From positions 546,416,202 to 546,480,201 of the forward strand of contig NC_081412.1 of the NCBI RefSeq assembly GCF_030272615.1: a stretch of 64,000 nt of DNA. The letters are read 5' to 3'. Position numbers and translations under genes: made by a program. Source of the stretch: Cryptomeria japonica (taxonomy: Eukaryota; Streptophyta; Pinopsida; Cupressales; Cupressaceae). Under the pieces are notes generated by a model that was not told where the DNA came from, did not search any database, and worked only from the letters and a program-made list of their open reading frames with translations. Below, piece after piece: positions 49,590 through 62,702 of the stretch. Each line of letters opens with the position of its first letter. The first letter of the stretch is position 1.

Positions 49590-49830
49590 TACTAATTTAA
49601 CATACGAAAAAATTAATAATGACAACTTAGAAGAACATCAAGAACATACAAACTTGAAAGCATTCTTTATTGTCTATGAGATTATACAATCTCATAAACC
49701 TCTTTGTACATAGTGTAAAATTAAAATTCATTACAAGATTCTCTAACAATTTCTACAGAGTTTCCCCTCTGTCAAAAGTCCCCCCCCTTTTTACAATGCA
49801 AAAGCCTTGTATATATAGGCTTGAGAGAAT
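49590..49830 (-). promoter_or_regulatory. LTR-like promoter and polyadenylation region
   Basis: On the minus strand a TATA motif (cctatatatacaagg, about 49808-49822) is followed about 150 bp later by an AATAAA-type word (caataaagaatg, about 49660). This is the usual order in an LTR (promoter, then R and U5). No partner LTR was found. Confidence 0.3.
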
Positions 49831-50929
49831 AACTACTTGTAACCACCTAGCATAACTACTCAGAATAACTACCCTTATAACCAACTTCAATCCCGGGTTA
49901 GTAAATTTCAATGAGTTAATAACTTACACCTTTATGCGCTTAAGAAGTCAACTTTCTAACCTTTGGTTACATTAAGTGACATAAGTCACTTTTTACAAAA
50001 AGAATTTCAAACCCATTATATTGAAGAAATAACTTCTTGTTGATTTTGTTGAGGTGGCCTCCATCTTCATTTGCTTCATGTGCATTTATAAATATCCCAA
50101 AGTATCAACTATTACAGTATACTAACACATTAATATTTTTGACCATTGACTTAAAAGAAATACTTGCCCACAAATATATTGACTTCAAGAACATGCTCTC
50201 CAATTGCATTGATGTCTAATAAGCTTTCTTTTCTTTCAAATTCATAACGTTCCTTAAATAATGAGAAAGCTTTTATGATGATATGATTTATTCTTGTCTA
50301 ATCACTTTCATTGTTACATTGGAGTTATAATAAACAAGAACGTGCTGTAATAACAACAACCATGGTGACAGAGTAAGGCTCTAGACTAATGAAAAACATC
50401 TGATAAAAAAAAAAGTTTTAAGGCATCTTCTACTTATTCTTCCTAGATGTGATTTGCAATCATTGTATTCCATGTGGAACGTGTCTTCCTTGACTCACCA
50501 TCTACATTAGTCTAGGTGCTTTTGATGATTCATTCTTGTCATATCATGATTGGTTATGGAATGGAATGTTTGTTCACCTTTTAAGAACATTAAGATTTCC
50601 AAGATGAGTGTTGCTTCCCTTTTCTTTTTGTTTTACCTCTACCATTAAGAGTAAATATATCTTGAAGCCATCTTCCTTGGTTCCTATCTTGGGTATCAAA
50701 GACAACTCAAAATTCTTCATACCATTATCATATGAGCCTTAGGTACCTCTCGTTTTAATCCAGTCTCTGAAAGACTATGTACCTTTGTAGGTATGACTTG
50801 TCTCCTATACGAAAAGCATATACCATTTAATGTATTTTTGGCAAATTGCAACTGTGTTGTCACTGGTATCATAAAGTAAAGCTGGGGACATTTTTAAAAT
50901 AGCCACCATGATGAAGGTCAATCTGACAT
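49831..50929. other. No gene recognised
   Basis: Unique-looking AT-rich sequence. Possibly decayed sequence downstream of the PPR pseudogene. Confidence 0.4.
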
Positions 50930-52550
50930 GCATAATGATCAAACTATGTATGTTATGCACTCCATGAGATGACATTCAAACCTTCATGTGCCTAGTATGT
51001 GCTTCCATGATCTTCATTCTGTAAACATGACAGTCTATCAAACAGTATACAACATTGGCTATACTTCCACATTCTGCAGTATTGTCTATGCCACCATGAT
51101 CTACATTTGTCAAATGCTTCATGGCATGGCTATGCTTGTATGATCTGCATTCATGTCTACCAGAGCAGTTGCAACTACAACATCTGACTAAATTCCTTTA
51201 TCCTTTTATGCTTTGATGAATGCCCATACCCTGATCAAAAGCTCCCATTTTGATACAAACTAAAAGGATGATTGCAATGGTTGTGGAATTCGGCCTTACA
51301 CTTGCTAATTGCATTAGCTTGAAATATTCTAAGGCTTTTTTAGGAAAACCATTTTGTGCATATCTTACAATCATTGCATTACATGAGATGAGACCTTCTT
51401 TGAAGCATTATGTAAAATAGTTCTCTTGCCTTATTTAATCTCTTACATTCATCACATTGTCTATGCTCTCACAATCTGCAACATTCTATGAAACACTTCA
51501 TGTGCATGCCACTTCTCTTCCAAAGGCCACAAAATTGGTCCATTGAGGGACCTTGCAAAATAGTTCATTTATCGTGTCTTATCCTCTATATTTGCATCCA
51601 TTGCATTTCATGAAATGACATTTATGAGGTATTATGTCAAACAGTAACGTGCATTGCCTATGCGGCCACCTTCTTTGAAGGATTCTGTTAGATAGTTCAC
51701 TTGCCTTGGCTATGCCTCCAACATTTCTCTTTGAGACTGTAATCTATTAAATTCTTTGTGTGCCTTACGTGTGTGCTTCCACTTTTTACATGCATGTCTA
51801 CAAGAGTGTTTGCAACTACAACATCTGACTAAAACCCGCTTTCAATCAATGTTTTGATGGATGCCAATACTCTGTTGTAAAGATTCTATTTTATCAGGTA
51901 TGGGAGATCAATGATGAAGGTTGTGGAATTTTGAATTGACACCAACCAATCGTATTTTCAGTTTTTTGAAAGTTCCTAAAGTCCTTTCAAAAGGTCTATT
52001 TTGAGCATCTCCTGCAAACATATGTGGCCACAAGACTATATTCCTTTTGAGGTAAGCACTTTCATATTGGTACGGGTGGGAGAGGAAATGTTTGTACAAC
52101 TTGGCTTGATGCCTGCTGATTGCATTTGGTAAAACAATTCAAATGCCTTGTTAGTGGTTCCACATTAACATGTATGTCACCTGAATACTTTCAATTATAT
52201 TTTCAAATCAAAATTCTCAAACACGGACAAGGAGGAAGGATGCAAAGGTTATTGGAATTGGTTTCAATGCCTATCGGTTGCATATATTTGAAAGTATCTG
52301 AAGCCCTTTCAACATGTCCATTTTATGCATATTAGTTACGCATTTCGTGAGATGAAATCTCTTGAGACATTTTGTCAAACAAGCCTTATGATTCCACATT
52401 TTGCATACACTATTAAGTTTGGAAAGTCTTTTACACCAGATTGCATCTCTTTTGAAAACCCTGCCAAACAACTCATGTGCCTTTTCTATCGCCACTGCCC
52501 TTCATTTACTGCTCTTTGTATAGCCTTATCCCTTGAGATTCTTTTATTTA
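50930..52550 (-). pseudogene. Decayed PPR (pentatricopeptide repeat) gene
   Basis: Several PPR motif remnants are readable on the minus strand in changing frames: IEKAHELFGRVFKRDA (about 52480-52430), NKAFELFYQMQSAGIKPS (about 52152-52099), AQNRPFERTLGTFKKL (about 52010-51965), GGIAKASELSNRILQRR (about 51705-51655), and the clearest, NAMIVRYAQNGFPKKALEYF then PNSTTIAIILLVC and MGIHQSIK (51383-51186), followed by SDVVVATALVDM. Order and spacing fit a plant PLS-type PPR protein, a family of organelle RNA-binding proteins. Numerous stops, frameshifts and a likely internal duplication (51135-51197 against 51778-51838) make it non-functional. Confidence 0.7.
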
Positions 52551-52561
52551 CTTGTGAAAAA

Positions 52562-52737
52562 GGTTAAGGATGCTCCAAAATGGAGCATTTCTAACCTTTT
52601 TATGTAACTCATAAAGTGGGCCCACACAAGGTTAGAATTTAAGGTTAGAGATGCTCCATTTTGGAGAAATCCTAACCTCTTTTGTGAGAGGTTATAAATT
52701 TAGGTTAAGAATGCTCGAAAATGAAGCATTCTTAACC
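52562..52737. repeat. Cluster of three 35-bp hairpin palindromes
   Basis: 52562-52596, 52643-52677 and 52703-52737 each fold on themselves (ggttaag-atgctcc, short loop, ggagcat-cttaacc). The three are variants of one another, and extra 'ggttagaattt/ggttataaattt' half-copies lie between them. This may be the end of a small inverted-repeat element. Confidence 0.8.
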
Positions 52738-52739
52738 AT

Positions 52740-53384
52740 TTTCTTTCAAAGACTATGATTTTGACCTCCAAAAACTATTGACTACAAAGGGGAACAAAGG
52801 GAAATGAAAATAATAATATTTTTTAGATAACTTTCTCCCTCAAATGACCACAGTATTAAAACCAATTTAAAATATTAAATTGCTTTTTGAAAAATAATTT
52901 AAATATTTTCAATTTAATGCCCAAACTGAGGAAAGATGACCATATCTTTCAAATGGTAAGGATTTAGGCTTTGAAATTTGAAACACATGTTGATGGTAGG
53001 GAAATGAGAAAATACCATCATTAATTCCTCATGATGATACCTAGGATGAGGGATTTTAATTACTTTTGAGAGAGGGACATCAAAATTTGAAAGTTTAAAA
53101 TATGGCAAATTGTGAACTGGGTTTAGGCAAAAATTAGTTATATGGTATAAAATGATTCTTAGGACATGTTCACAAAATGATTTCCCTCAATTCTTTTTAA
53201 TTTTTAAAACTTGTCCATTTTTCATATTTTGACTAACAACGACCTTGGATCACATGCTCATCCATTACACATAGACACATATTTGGGTCTTCATTCAACA
53301 TTGAGACCAATTTGAAGTTCAAATTTTAGGTATGTCAAATATGGGGCAACAAAATCAAACCAATTATCTCTTCTTTCCTAAAAA
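52740..53384. other. No gene seen
   Basis: AT-rich spacer, nothing recognised. Confidence 0.5.
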
Positions 53385-55080
53385 AATGTCGAAAACCATT
53401 AGTGAGAGGTGGCAAAAAAGTGCATCTTTCATTCTTCTCATTGTAGGAATGAATTGTTAGTGCGAGCATATCTAGGTGGCCGTGTTTATGTTAGGTATTC
53501 CCTTGTCTCACTCCCCAAGATGTCCGATCATTTCGAGCCATCTCATAGCAATGCTTTCCCTTGAGCCCTCAAAGTGGAAAAAATGGTCAAACTTTGACAT
53601 CGTATAACTTGGAAACCGAGGCACTTATGGATGAGATATTTGAACCTATAGGGTTGTGTTGTCACTTCCTAAAAAAGACTTTCTTAGTTTTGAACAACTC
53701 AATTCCATTTTCTAGTGGTGAGATTTTTTCTGTCTCATCAAAAAACATCAAAAATTGTCAGTGAGAGGTGGAAAAATAGTGCATCTTTCATTCTACTCAT
53801 CATGGGAATGAACCGTCAGTGTGAGCGTGTCTGGGTGGCTAGGTTTATGCTAGGTGTTTCCTTGTCTTTCTCTCCAAGATTTTGGATCATTCTGAGCCAC
53901 CTCGTAGCGACACTTTCCCTTGAGCGCTCAAAGTGGAAAAAAAAGGTCAAACTTTGATGTCGCATAACTCGGAGAGCGTGGCACTTATAGATGAGCCATT
54001 TGAACCTATGGGGTTGTGTTTTTTCTACCTAAAAAATTGTCTCTCAATTTTAGACAACTCGATTCCATTTTCTTGTGGTGAGTTTTTTTCTGTTGCATCA
54101 AAAACCATCAAAAACCATCAGTGAGAGGTGGCAAAATAGTGCATCTTTTGTTCTGCTCATCGTGGGAACAAACCATCCATGTGAGAATTTATAGGTTATT
54201 GGGTTTACACTAGGTGTGCCCTTGTCTCACACCCCAAGACAACTGATCGTTCTGAGCCACCTTGTAGTGACACTTTCCCTTGAGCACTCAAAGTGGAAAA
54301 ACAATCAAACTTTGACGTCACATAACTTAGAGACTGTGGAACTTATGGATGAGCCAATTAAACCTATGGGGTTGTGTTTTTTTTGCCTAAAAAATCCTCT
54401 CTCAGTTTCAGACAAATCGAATTCATTTTCTTATGGTGATATTTTATCTGTTGCATAAAAAACTGTCAAAAATCATTAGTGAAAGGTGACAGAATGGTGC
54501 ATCATTCATTCTGATCATCATGGGAATCAATCGTCAGCATGAGTGCATCCAAATAGATGGGTTTATGCTAGGTGTTCCCTTGTCTCACTCTACAAGACGT
54601 CTGATCATTTCGAGCGATCTCATAGCGACGCTTTCCGTTGAGCACTCAAAGTGGGAAAAAAGGTCAAACTTTGATGTCGTGTAATTTGGAGACCATGACA
54701 CTTATGGATGAGTCATTTGAACCTATGGGGTTATGTTGTCACTACCTAGAAAAGCCTCTCTCGGTTTTTGACAACTTGATTTCATTTTCTTGTGGTGAGA
54801 TTTTTTTGTCACATAAAAAACTGTAAAAAACTGTCAGTGAAAGGTGGCAGTATAGTGCATCTTTCGTTCTGCTCATCGTGGGAACAAACCATCAGCACGA
54901 GCATGTATGGGTGGATGGCTTTACACAAGGTGTACCCTTTTTTTTCTCCCCAAGATGTTTGATCATTTTGAGCCGCCTCATAGCGGTGCTTTCCTTTGAG
55001 AGCTCAAAGTAGAAAAAAGCTAAAACTTTGACGACGCGTAACTCGAAGACCATGGAACTTATAGAAGAGTCATTAAGGGT
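53385..55080. repeat. 359-bp tandem satellite, about 4.7 units
   Basis: The word gtgagaggtgg (or gtgaaaggtg) recurs at 53402, 53760, 54121, 54479 and 54836, spacings 357-360 bp. Each unit also carries cccttgag-cctcaaagtgg, caaactttgacgtc, a 'acttatggatgag' word and 'gaacctatggggttgtgtt'. Frames such as 53561-53764 and their repeats are by-products. Confidence 0.95.
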
Positions 55081-55479
55081 CATTTTTTCCCTATTGGTGG
55101 GCTTATTAGACCATAAATATAAAAGTTATTACATTTTCTTGTTCACTGTTTACCCTATGACAAGATTATAACAATTTTGACAAACAATATTAGAACTTCC
55201 TCAATATACAACCAAATCAAGTAAAACAAATTACAAATGGAAGATAACTCATTAGTGAATCATTCCCAATCGGTTTGCTAGCCAAATGAAAGAGGAATTA
55301 ACAAGATTTAAGCCTGTGATCAGGCTATTACACGTGAGAATCACAAGAAAAGTGCAGAAAATGATAAGTTTCTTATTGAATATCCTTCAATACATAAAAA
55401 ATCCTTCAAATGTATTTATAATCAAATGGTATAAATTTGGGCTCTCACAATTTGTAAATCAGCCCCATGGGCACTTTTA
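55081..55479. other. No gene seen
   Basis: AT-rich spacer. Confidence 0.5.
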
Positions 55480-55745
55480 TATATAAAATTTGGCATCTAA
55501 TATAAATGATCAAGCTCGTTACTATTTATATATACAAAATTTTGCATCTAAATATGTAAATTATAACACATTGTTGTTTTTTAATACAAAATTTAGCATC
55601 TAGATATGCACATTACAACTCATTATTATTTTTTTATACAAAAATTAGCAGCTAGATATACACATTACAACTCATTGATGTTTTTATATACAAAATTTGG
55701 CATCTACATATGCACATTACAACTCATATGCATATTATAGCTCAT
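55480..55745. repeat. About 60-bp tandem array, 4-5 units
   Basis: Units share 'acaaaatttagcatctagatatg' and 'cacattacaactcatt', with spacings of about 51-61 bp. Confidence 0.85.
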
Positions 55746-55863
55746 ATGCATGTAGAGAACATCCAAAAAAGCAAAGTTACAATGATTTGCAAAAGGTATA
55801 TACAAAATTGTCAAAATTATTCTACCATATTGTAGAATTATTCTTCTAGATGGCCCAAAATCA

Positions 55864-56130
55864 ATCAAGTGAACCTTCTGGATCAGCTCTAACCCTTAGT
55901 GTCTCAAGTATTGCCTCGTGGTCAGATTCACGAACTTTCCACAAATTCTTGTTAAGAGGTCTACCATGATATTTAATTGTGTGTGAAAAGTGGAATAATA
56001 ATCTGTATTTGCAAGACACAACACTTCAATCAAGTCATTACATGCATGGTTAGACAAATGTAAACATGAATATAAAAACCATAGCAAATCAACCCATTGC
56101 CTTCTAAAAGGTGCGAGTATAAGATTGCTC
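55864..56130 (-). pseudogene. Unidentified coding-like fragment
   Basis: Two overlapping minus-strand frames look protein-like. One ends NLWKVRESDHEAILETL and VRADPEGSLD before a stop at about 55864. The other reads LLWFLYSCLHLSNHACNDL and is open from about 56110 to 55896. A frameshift may join them. No family recognised. Confidence 0.25.
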
Positions 56131-57071
56131 TCAGATTATAAGCAATACCAGTGACTAGACTACACCAAGACGAAGGATTTAATCTATATGAGCATGATGT
56201 TAGCTAGATGGATGCAATATTGATCTAATAAGATTCAAGCAATATTAAGCTAAATGATTTAATCAATATGAAAGAATTAATATGCAATATATCTCAATGA
56301 ATCTAGAGCAAAAATAGTATAATAATGATATATTCTCTAGCCCCTTTTTTAATGAGAGATGAGCCTAAATTTATAGAAAATTCAGAAACAAACCAACGGC
56401 TAAGATCAAATAATGATGAGTAGTCAAGATTTTCCAAGAGGAAGCACAATCCAGGTGAATTGATGTGATTGGATGCTTTTCTCAATTTTAAAGGAAATTA
56501 AACTAAAATTAAGATAAAATTAGAAAAAACTGATTTATTCTCTATTTCATTCAATTTAAAGATTTAGTTGTTTTAATTGCTTTCTTTGAGATTATTTATC
56601 AATTTTAATTTGTTTTTTTCAAGATTATCTTCAATTGATTTCTTTTCTCAATTTTTAATTCTTTGTTTTGGTCAATTAATTCTTTTTTTGATTTATTTCC
56701 TTTTTTGAAGATTTGTGCTCATAATTTCCAATTCCTCTTTTTTGATTTGTTTCCTTTTTTTGAAGATTTGTGCTCATAATTTCCAATTCCCCTTTTTGAT
56801 GATTTAATGGCAAATTGATTTATTTAATTAAATATGCAAAAGATATTTAATTAAAATAAATAAGATAATTGTTTAAAATGATTTACTTGGAATGATCAAT
56901 AATTAAATAAATATTTAATTAATATTGAGTGATTGATTTGCCATGTGACATTTGATGATTAAAGAATTAATTGTGTGCTCAAGATTGATTTAATTGCCTT
57001 TGGCTAGGACCTTGGTGATGTTGTCGAGATTAGGGGCTCATGGTTTAGATGACCATTTTTAGGGTATTACA
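56130..57071 (-). repeat. E4 3' LTR (left edge unresolved)
   Basis: On the minus strand the LTR starts TGTAATACCCTAAAAATGG at 57071, right after a purine tract, and resembles the E1 start TGTAGCATCCTAAAATTGC. A 52-bp direct duplication (about 56690-56790, 'gaagatttgtgctcataatttcc') lies inside. The other end and the partner LTR were not found. Confidence 0.5.
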
Positions 57072-57086
57072 TTTTCCCCTCTTTGA
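57072..57086 (-). other. E4 polypurine tract
   Basis: Minus strand CAAAGAGGGGAAAA, directly before the LTR start. Confidence 0.6.
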
Positions 57087-59270
57087 ATTAATGTGCGAGT
57101 AGCGCGTTGGTTCAAAGAATAGTTGATGTCTAGAAGATGCTAGTTCTGAACTTGATTGATCACAAACTAGATGAAAAGCAAGGTGTTAAGATTGATTCGA
57201 AGTGAATCTTACTGATCTAGAACTTGATTGATCTAGACACAGTGAGTGATGATAAAAATTGATCTTGAACTTGATTGATCAAGATACGATGAAGATAAAC
57301 TGTTCAACTTGATCCAAAGAAACAAATACTAAACACCTGCTTAGATTTAGTGTGTTTAAAGAAACTCTTTAAACTCTTGATTGAGTTTAAATGAATAATC
57401 AGCTTGATGAAAAATGATGAAACTGATTAACGTTAAGAGATTGATTCAGACAAAGACAAATATCAGTTTGATATGAAGCAATGAAACTGATATGCCTCTA
57501 GTGATTGATTTGATTTAGATGATCGAGAGATCTAAACTTGATATAAAGTGATGAAGTCAAGATGCCCCTAGCGATGAGGATTTGATTGATTTTCCTTAGT
57601 TGAAAAAGATTTTTGCTCGAGTTTTGATGAAGATTTGAAAATTTTCTTGCCATTTGAAGCTATGAGGTCATAAGGTCACGAGTATGCCCCCTCGGGAGCG
57701 AAATCGAAAGATAGTGAGGGTTCATGATGATAGGCAATTTTTATGATAAGTTGTTTGAGCACAAATTGATTCAGAGGAATTTTTGAAAATTTTGCATTGA
57801 TTGATTAGATATTGAGCGCAAAGTTGATTTGTAGAAACTAAATTGAGATTCAGTGTTGATTCATGAGAAATTATGCCCAATTAGAAGAGAGAATGAGCTT
57901 TTGATGAAAAGAGTGCTAAGTGGTCCAAATTTTGATGAGAGAGTTGACATCAGATTTCAATTTCGATCCCAAAAATGGACTCAAGATAGCTGATTTACAA
58001 GCTCATGATTTGATTTCATTGTACTTGTGTTGATTGATTATGAGATGTTGTTCTATATGCTTTATTCTTTATGTATACATTTCTTTTCACTATGGATGTA
58101 TGTAATGCAAATGATTATGGATGTCTATTTTTGTTTCTTTTTATGCAAATAAATGATGAGAATGAGTGACTAGTAATGCAATTTTTTTCATTTTTCTATG
58201 CAATATGATGAATGCAAATGAATGATACTGAATGTATGAATCTATATTAAATGTTTATGTATGCAGCTAACATCTCAAAACACAAGTACTCGATCGGAGA
58301 AATGATGAAAAGAGACCACTTAGTGAAGAAATGATGATGCTTCCAACTCTCATTCAGACGATACAGAGATTAGTGTTACCATACCGAAATCACTCTAAAT
58401 TCACAAGATGCAGAATGAAATGCAAAATGAGATGCAAAATGCAACCTAAACTTAGTCACTGGATTTTGAAAAGCTTAATTGTCATCATTGAGCATTTTAC
58501 AATTATAGCAGGCAGAGTAGAGTTCCTTTCTTTTCATGTGCAATAGTAATAATCTTGTTCGCAATGACTTTTTTTTTTTCGTTCATATCCTTGGACAGAT
58601 TTCACAGGGACTTGAATTGCATGATAAAGAAATTCCCTCAAAACAAACAAAGGAATGATGGGAAGCTCCCTGTAGCATTCAAATAAGTGGAGTCGAGGTA
58701 TGTGAGGTGATTCCACCTTGATGTGAAGGCTCTTATCACAGACACCCAACTAATTTAGATTTTTCTAGATCATTGGGATTATTCCTACAAGCAGCAAACA
58801 AGAAAATATTATGCCCCCAATCCTTGCTCCTCTTAGTCACAATAGACTTCCTCGAGTTACTCAAAGGGATAATAATCGAAAACCAATATAAAAGACAACA
58901 TACAAAGAAAATTTCCATGCATATCTCAAATAGTTTAGTGATTGTTTTCAGTTTTGTTGTTTTGCTTGTGTACTCAGTGATAAAACTCTTTAGTAGTTAG
59001 GAGACAAGTGACTGACTTGGAGTGGACGACCAGGTTTCACTGACGTAAAGTTGACTTGGTTGATATTGTTTAGGACATATAATGTGCTCGATTGATTAAC
59101 CTAAGACTAGGACATTGATTAGTTTCAAGCCATGAGGGTTCCAACGAACCAGGATGTCACAAAAGTGACTAAAATATGTACAAGTGAATGCAAAGATGCA
59201 TGAGAGTGGGAATGCCAATGTTGCGTTGATAGATGGAGTGCTTGAGTACAAGAGGCACCTGTTTGCCAGG
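57087..59270 (-). other. E4 3' internal region, no gene
   Basis: Repetitive at 57130-57480 ('aacttgattgatc', 'gaaactgat'). No polymerase motif on either strand. Confidence 0.5.
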
Positions 59271-59279
59271 TTTTCACCT

Positions 59280-59590
59280 GCTTGGCAAAGATCCCTTTTT
59301 TTTTTTTGGACTTTTTCTAATTTTTAGGATTTCTTCAGGACTTTTTTGGATTTTTAGGATTTTTTTAGGACATTTTATGTTTTTTTGGATTTTGTTCAAG
59401 ACTTTTTATGATTTTTCAGAATTTTGTTCAGGACTTTTTATGATTTTTAGGATTTCTTCATAAATTTTTATGATTTTTATGATTTTGTTTAGGACATTTT
59501 ATGATTTTTAGAATTTTTTTAAGGACATTGTATGATTTTTTAGGAGTTTGTTTAGGACATTTTATGATTTTTAGGATTTTTTAAAAATGT
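59280..59590. repeat. T-rich tandem array
   Basis: Recurring 'aggacattttatgatttttaggatttttt' type units of about 25-50 bp, roughly nine loose copies. The 76-codon frame at 59233-59463 is its by-product. Confidence 0.8.
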
Positions 59591-60446
59591 TTGCCCCTAG
59601 TGTCTAGCAAGGCAAAAGGGATTTTGAGCACATGAATGGATAAGTGAATGGTGGTGGATGATTTCAAGGACTATCTCACAATGTTAATCCAAGCACAAGA
59701 TCCAGATATAACAATGTAAACCAAGGACTTTGGCAATGTAAACCAAGGATATAGCGTAACGAATCCATATGGTCCAAAGAAGTGGCCATGCCAAGAGATT
59801 TGTGGAAAGCATGTTTTGACATTTTGTCCATAGTGTTGATCAAGATCAAGGGATATATTTGGATAGGGGACAAATAGGATAATAGAGATGAAAGGTGGTA
59901 ATGAAGGATGTAAGAAAGCAATGGATAGGAGCTAAAGGGTGTGGGTCAAGTGCAATATATAGGCCATAGAAAACCTATAAAGATCCTTAACCTTGTCAAG
60001 ATCAAAGGTGGAAAAGGGATATGAATGTAGATAAAGCGAATGAGGGATAATGGAGGATGAAGGATAATGGAGGAAGAAGGATAATAGATGGATGTACATG
60101 GATGGAACTTGCCCCTAGTGTAAAGTGCAAAAGGATAATGGATTATGCATGACTCCTGTTTGCTAGGTTTTCATCATGGTACTTGCCCAAGGCGCCACAA
60201 GAAGTGGTTTTCACACAAGGACAAATTTATTTCTCTTTACTTTTTTTATTTTATTTTTTATTTTTAGTTTTTCATCATTTTTTTTTCTTTTGGAAGATAA
60301 TGGAGGCATGATAGGGGATGGAAGAAGGACCCCAATGTCTCACTACTTTGGATGGTACCCTTAGAATATGAGTTGCAATAGACCATGGCTATGAAGGTAT
60401 GCTCAAAGACGTTGGCAAGATAATGAAATGAAACTAGGGCAAGGAT
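59591..60446. other. E4 internal region, no gene
   Basis: The word 'ctgtttgccaggttttcac' (59259) recurs as 'ctgtttgctaggttttcat' (60155). No domain recognised. Confidence 0.45.
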
Positions 60447-62702
60447 TTATGCAAAGGATTGGATAAGAGGGATGGAAGGGTGAAAAAGAGGTGTTGGATA
60501 ATGGATGGGATGTTGGAAGAATTGTGTATGGGTAGATTGAAATGCTGGAAAGATCAACATTGGCATACGCCTTGAGGGATGGTGGACATATGGAAGAGAA
60601 TTGAATCTTAGATTTTGAGATTTGGATGGAGGAAAGGTTATAGATTTTGGGGCATAATAACCCAAAATATATGAAGGAGGTGATGGAGGAATAGACTTGG
60701 AAGGTTTGGATGGAGGAACAACTATTTTGGATGCCAATTTTGATTTTTCTTTAGACTGTTGTGCTTCAAGTAGCCGCTTAGGGATCCACATGGCTTTTGA
60801 TTTTTGATTCTTTTGTAGTTCCTTGGAGTGCATTTCTTGTACAAGTGCCTTAGGAACCCATATAAATTTTGACTTTTCTTCTTTCTTTGTGGGCCTTTGT
60901 GGTGTTTTGTATTTTTCTTTTTCTTTTTGGATCATATTTTTCTTTGTTTTGACATGTCGATTAGATGGGACATGTTGATCCTTGAATACATGTGGATTAC
61001 TTGACTTATGACTTTTATGCTTGGCATCCAAATTGCTTGGAGAAGGAAAAGAATGTATGAATGGATAGGAATGATATGGAGGTATTTTAGATGGATGGAA
61101 GGTACTCAAAGATGTGTGCCTTTGTTGATCCCGCATAAGGGATGGAAGGATATAAGGACCTAGACTGGATGGAAGGTGTGAAGGAGAAGGCATGTATTTG
61201 GATTTAATTGGAGAAATGTAGGATTTATGAGAGATACCAACATCTTGAGAAATTTCCCTAAGCTCATGACCTTTAACATTTTCTTTAATAGCAGGGGGTT
61301 CTAATATACCTCGTTCATGAATGTCTAACCCTTTTTTTTGATAATGCATGCTTTGAAAGATATTTTTAACAAAAGGTTTCTTCTTACTTTTGATGCTAGA
61401 GGCAAGTTAATTTTGAGGTGGAGGTGTCTTGCAAGGAATAATAGGATCGTGAGAGGGATTTATAGGCATGATGGATCCTTGAGCTGAACATGAAGGATTA
61501 TGACAAGGAGATGAAGGGATACTTTGATCTTGACATGGAAGAGGACCATTGGATAGAGTAGGAAGGGTGTTTGACTCTTCATTTTGAATAGGACCATTTG
61601 AAAAGGTGGAAGAGGCATCATGATCTTGCTTAGGAAGGATGCTTTGCTCTTGAGATGGAAGGGGATCTTCTTGGAAGAAATGGAAAGGTATAATGGGATC
61701 ATCATGCAATTCTAGTGAAATAGGATTTATTTCAATCATTAGATGGGATTGAGGAGTTTTGGTGTCTTGATCTTGATTTATGATAGGACTTGTTTCTTCA
61801 TTTTTTTGATTATCCTCTTGACATGGAGTCACTTCTAAGGAATGGATAGGATTTTGTATAGGCATAGGGGATTCTTGGAAGGTCTCCATATTTTGGCATA
61901 ATGGGGAAGCATTTTGACTGGGACTCTCTGGAGTGGGTACATTTGGAATTGAAGTGTATGATGGTATAGGATCTGGGATTTTTAAATCTTTAGAGGAACT
62001 TGTATCAATATTGACATTAATTTGGATTTCCATAGGAGATAGCCCTTGAAGGTCAACATGGGAAGTTTCATTGTTTGAAGGAGATGGTATGGATTGTTGC
62101 TGAGAAGTTTTAGAAAATGAAGCCATCATAGAAGGGATGGAGGCCACATGTGGAGCCTTGCTAGACATAGGTTCATGATTTTGATTATGCTTAGAAGTAG
62201 TTCCTTCTTTTTCTTTAGGTGAGTCATTAGGATCTTCAATTTCAATGACACCATCATCAAGGAGATCTTGAATCTTATGTTTTAATTCCATACACATTGA
62301 AGTCTTATGTTTGTTATGCCTATGATATACATAATAACTACTCAAGACTGCACATCCCCATGTGTTCTTTTTAGGAGATATGATAAGATTGTTCTTAATA
62401 AGCTCTTCCAAAGCTAACTTAATAGATTGCCCCAAAGGTGTAAACTATCTATTTAGGGAATATATATCTTTTTGTCTTGGTGAAGGTGTCTCATGAGCTT
62501 GTTTGAGATTTGGCTTTTGATTGTCAATCATTTGTTGGTATTTGCTTGTCAAATCACATAATCATTTTAGCACTTCTTGAAGTTTCTAACACTTCATATC
62601 ATAAATTTGTTTTTCAAATCAAGTCATCGATCTATTTTGTTGGATTTCCATGTCATATATTTCTTTCTTTATATCTTGAAGCATTTGAGCATAGGTAGCC
62701 AT
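60447..62702 (-). pseudogene. gag: E4 gag-like protein, one frame with five stops
   Basis: One minus-strand frame of 752 codons runs from ATG 62702 to the stop at 60447. It has five in-frame stops: TGA, TAG, TGA and TAG within the first about 90 codons, and TAA at 61407-61409. No frameshift is needed. The N-terminal part is helical and Gln-rich. Next comes YHRHNKHKTSMCMELKHKIQ with DLLDDGVIEI, the Cys/His-plus-'IQDL' segment shared with E1. A long Pro/Ser/Gln-rich region follows, then a basic region with two near copies of an 'SK-IWVPK / SKAMWIPK' phrase (about 60870 and 60790). It ends Pro/His-rich. No polymerase follows. Confidence 0.65.

Noticed and set aside
53561-54826. Recurring 60-80-codon frames beginning near each satellite unit
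   Set aside because: They repeat with the 359-bp unit and are interrupted differently in each copy.
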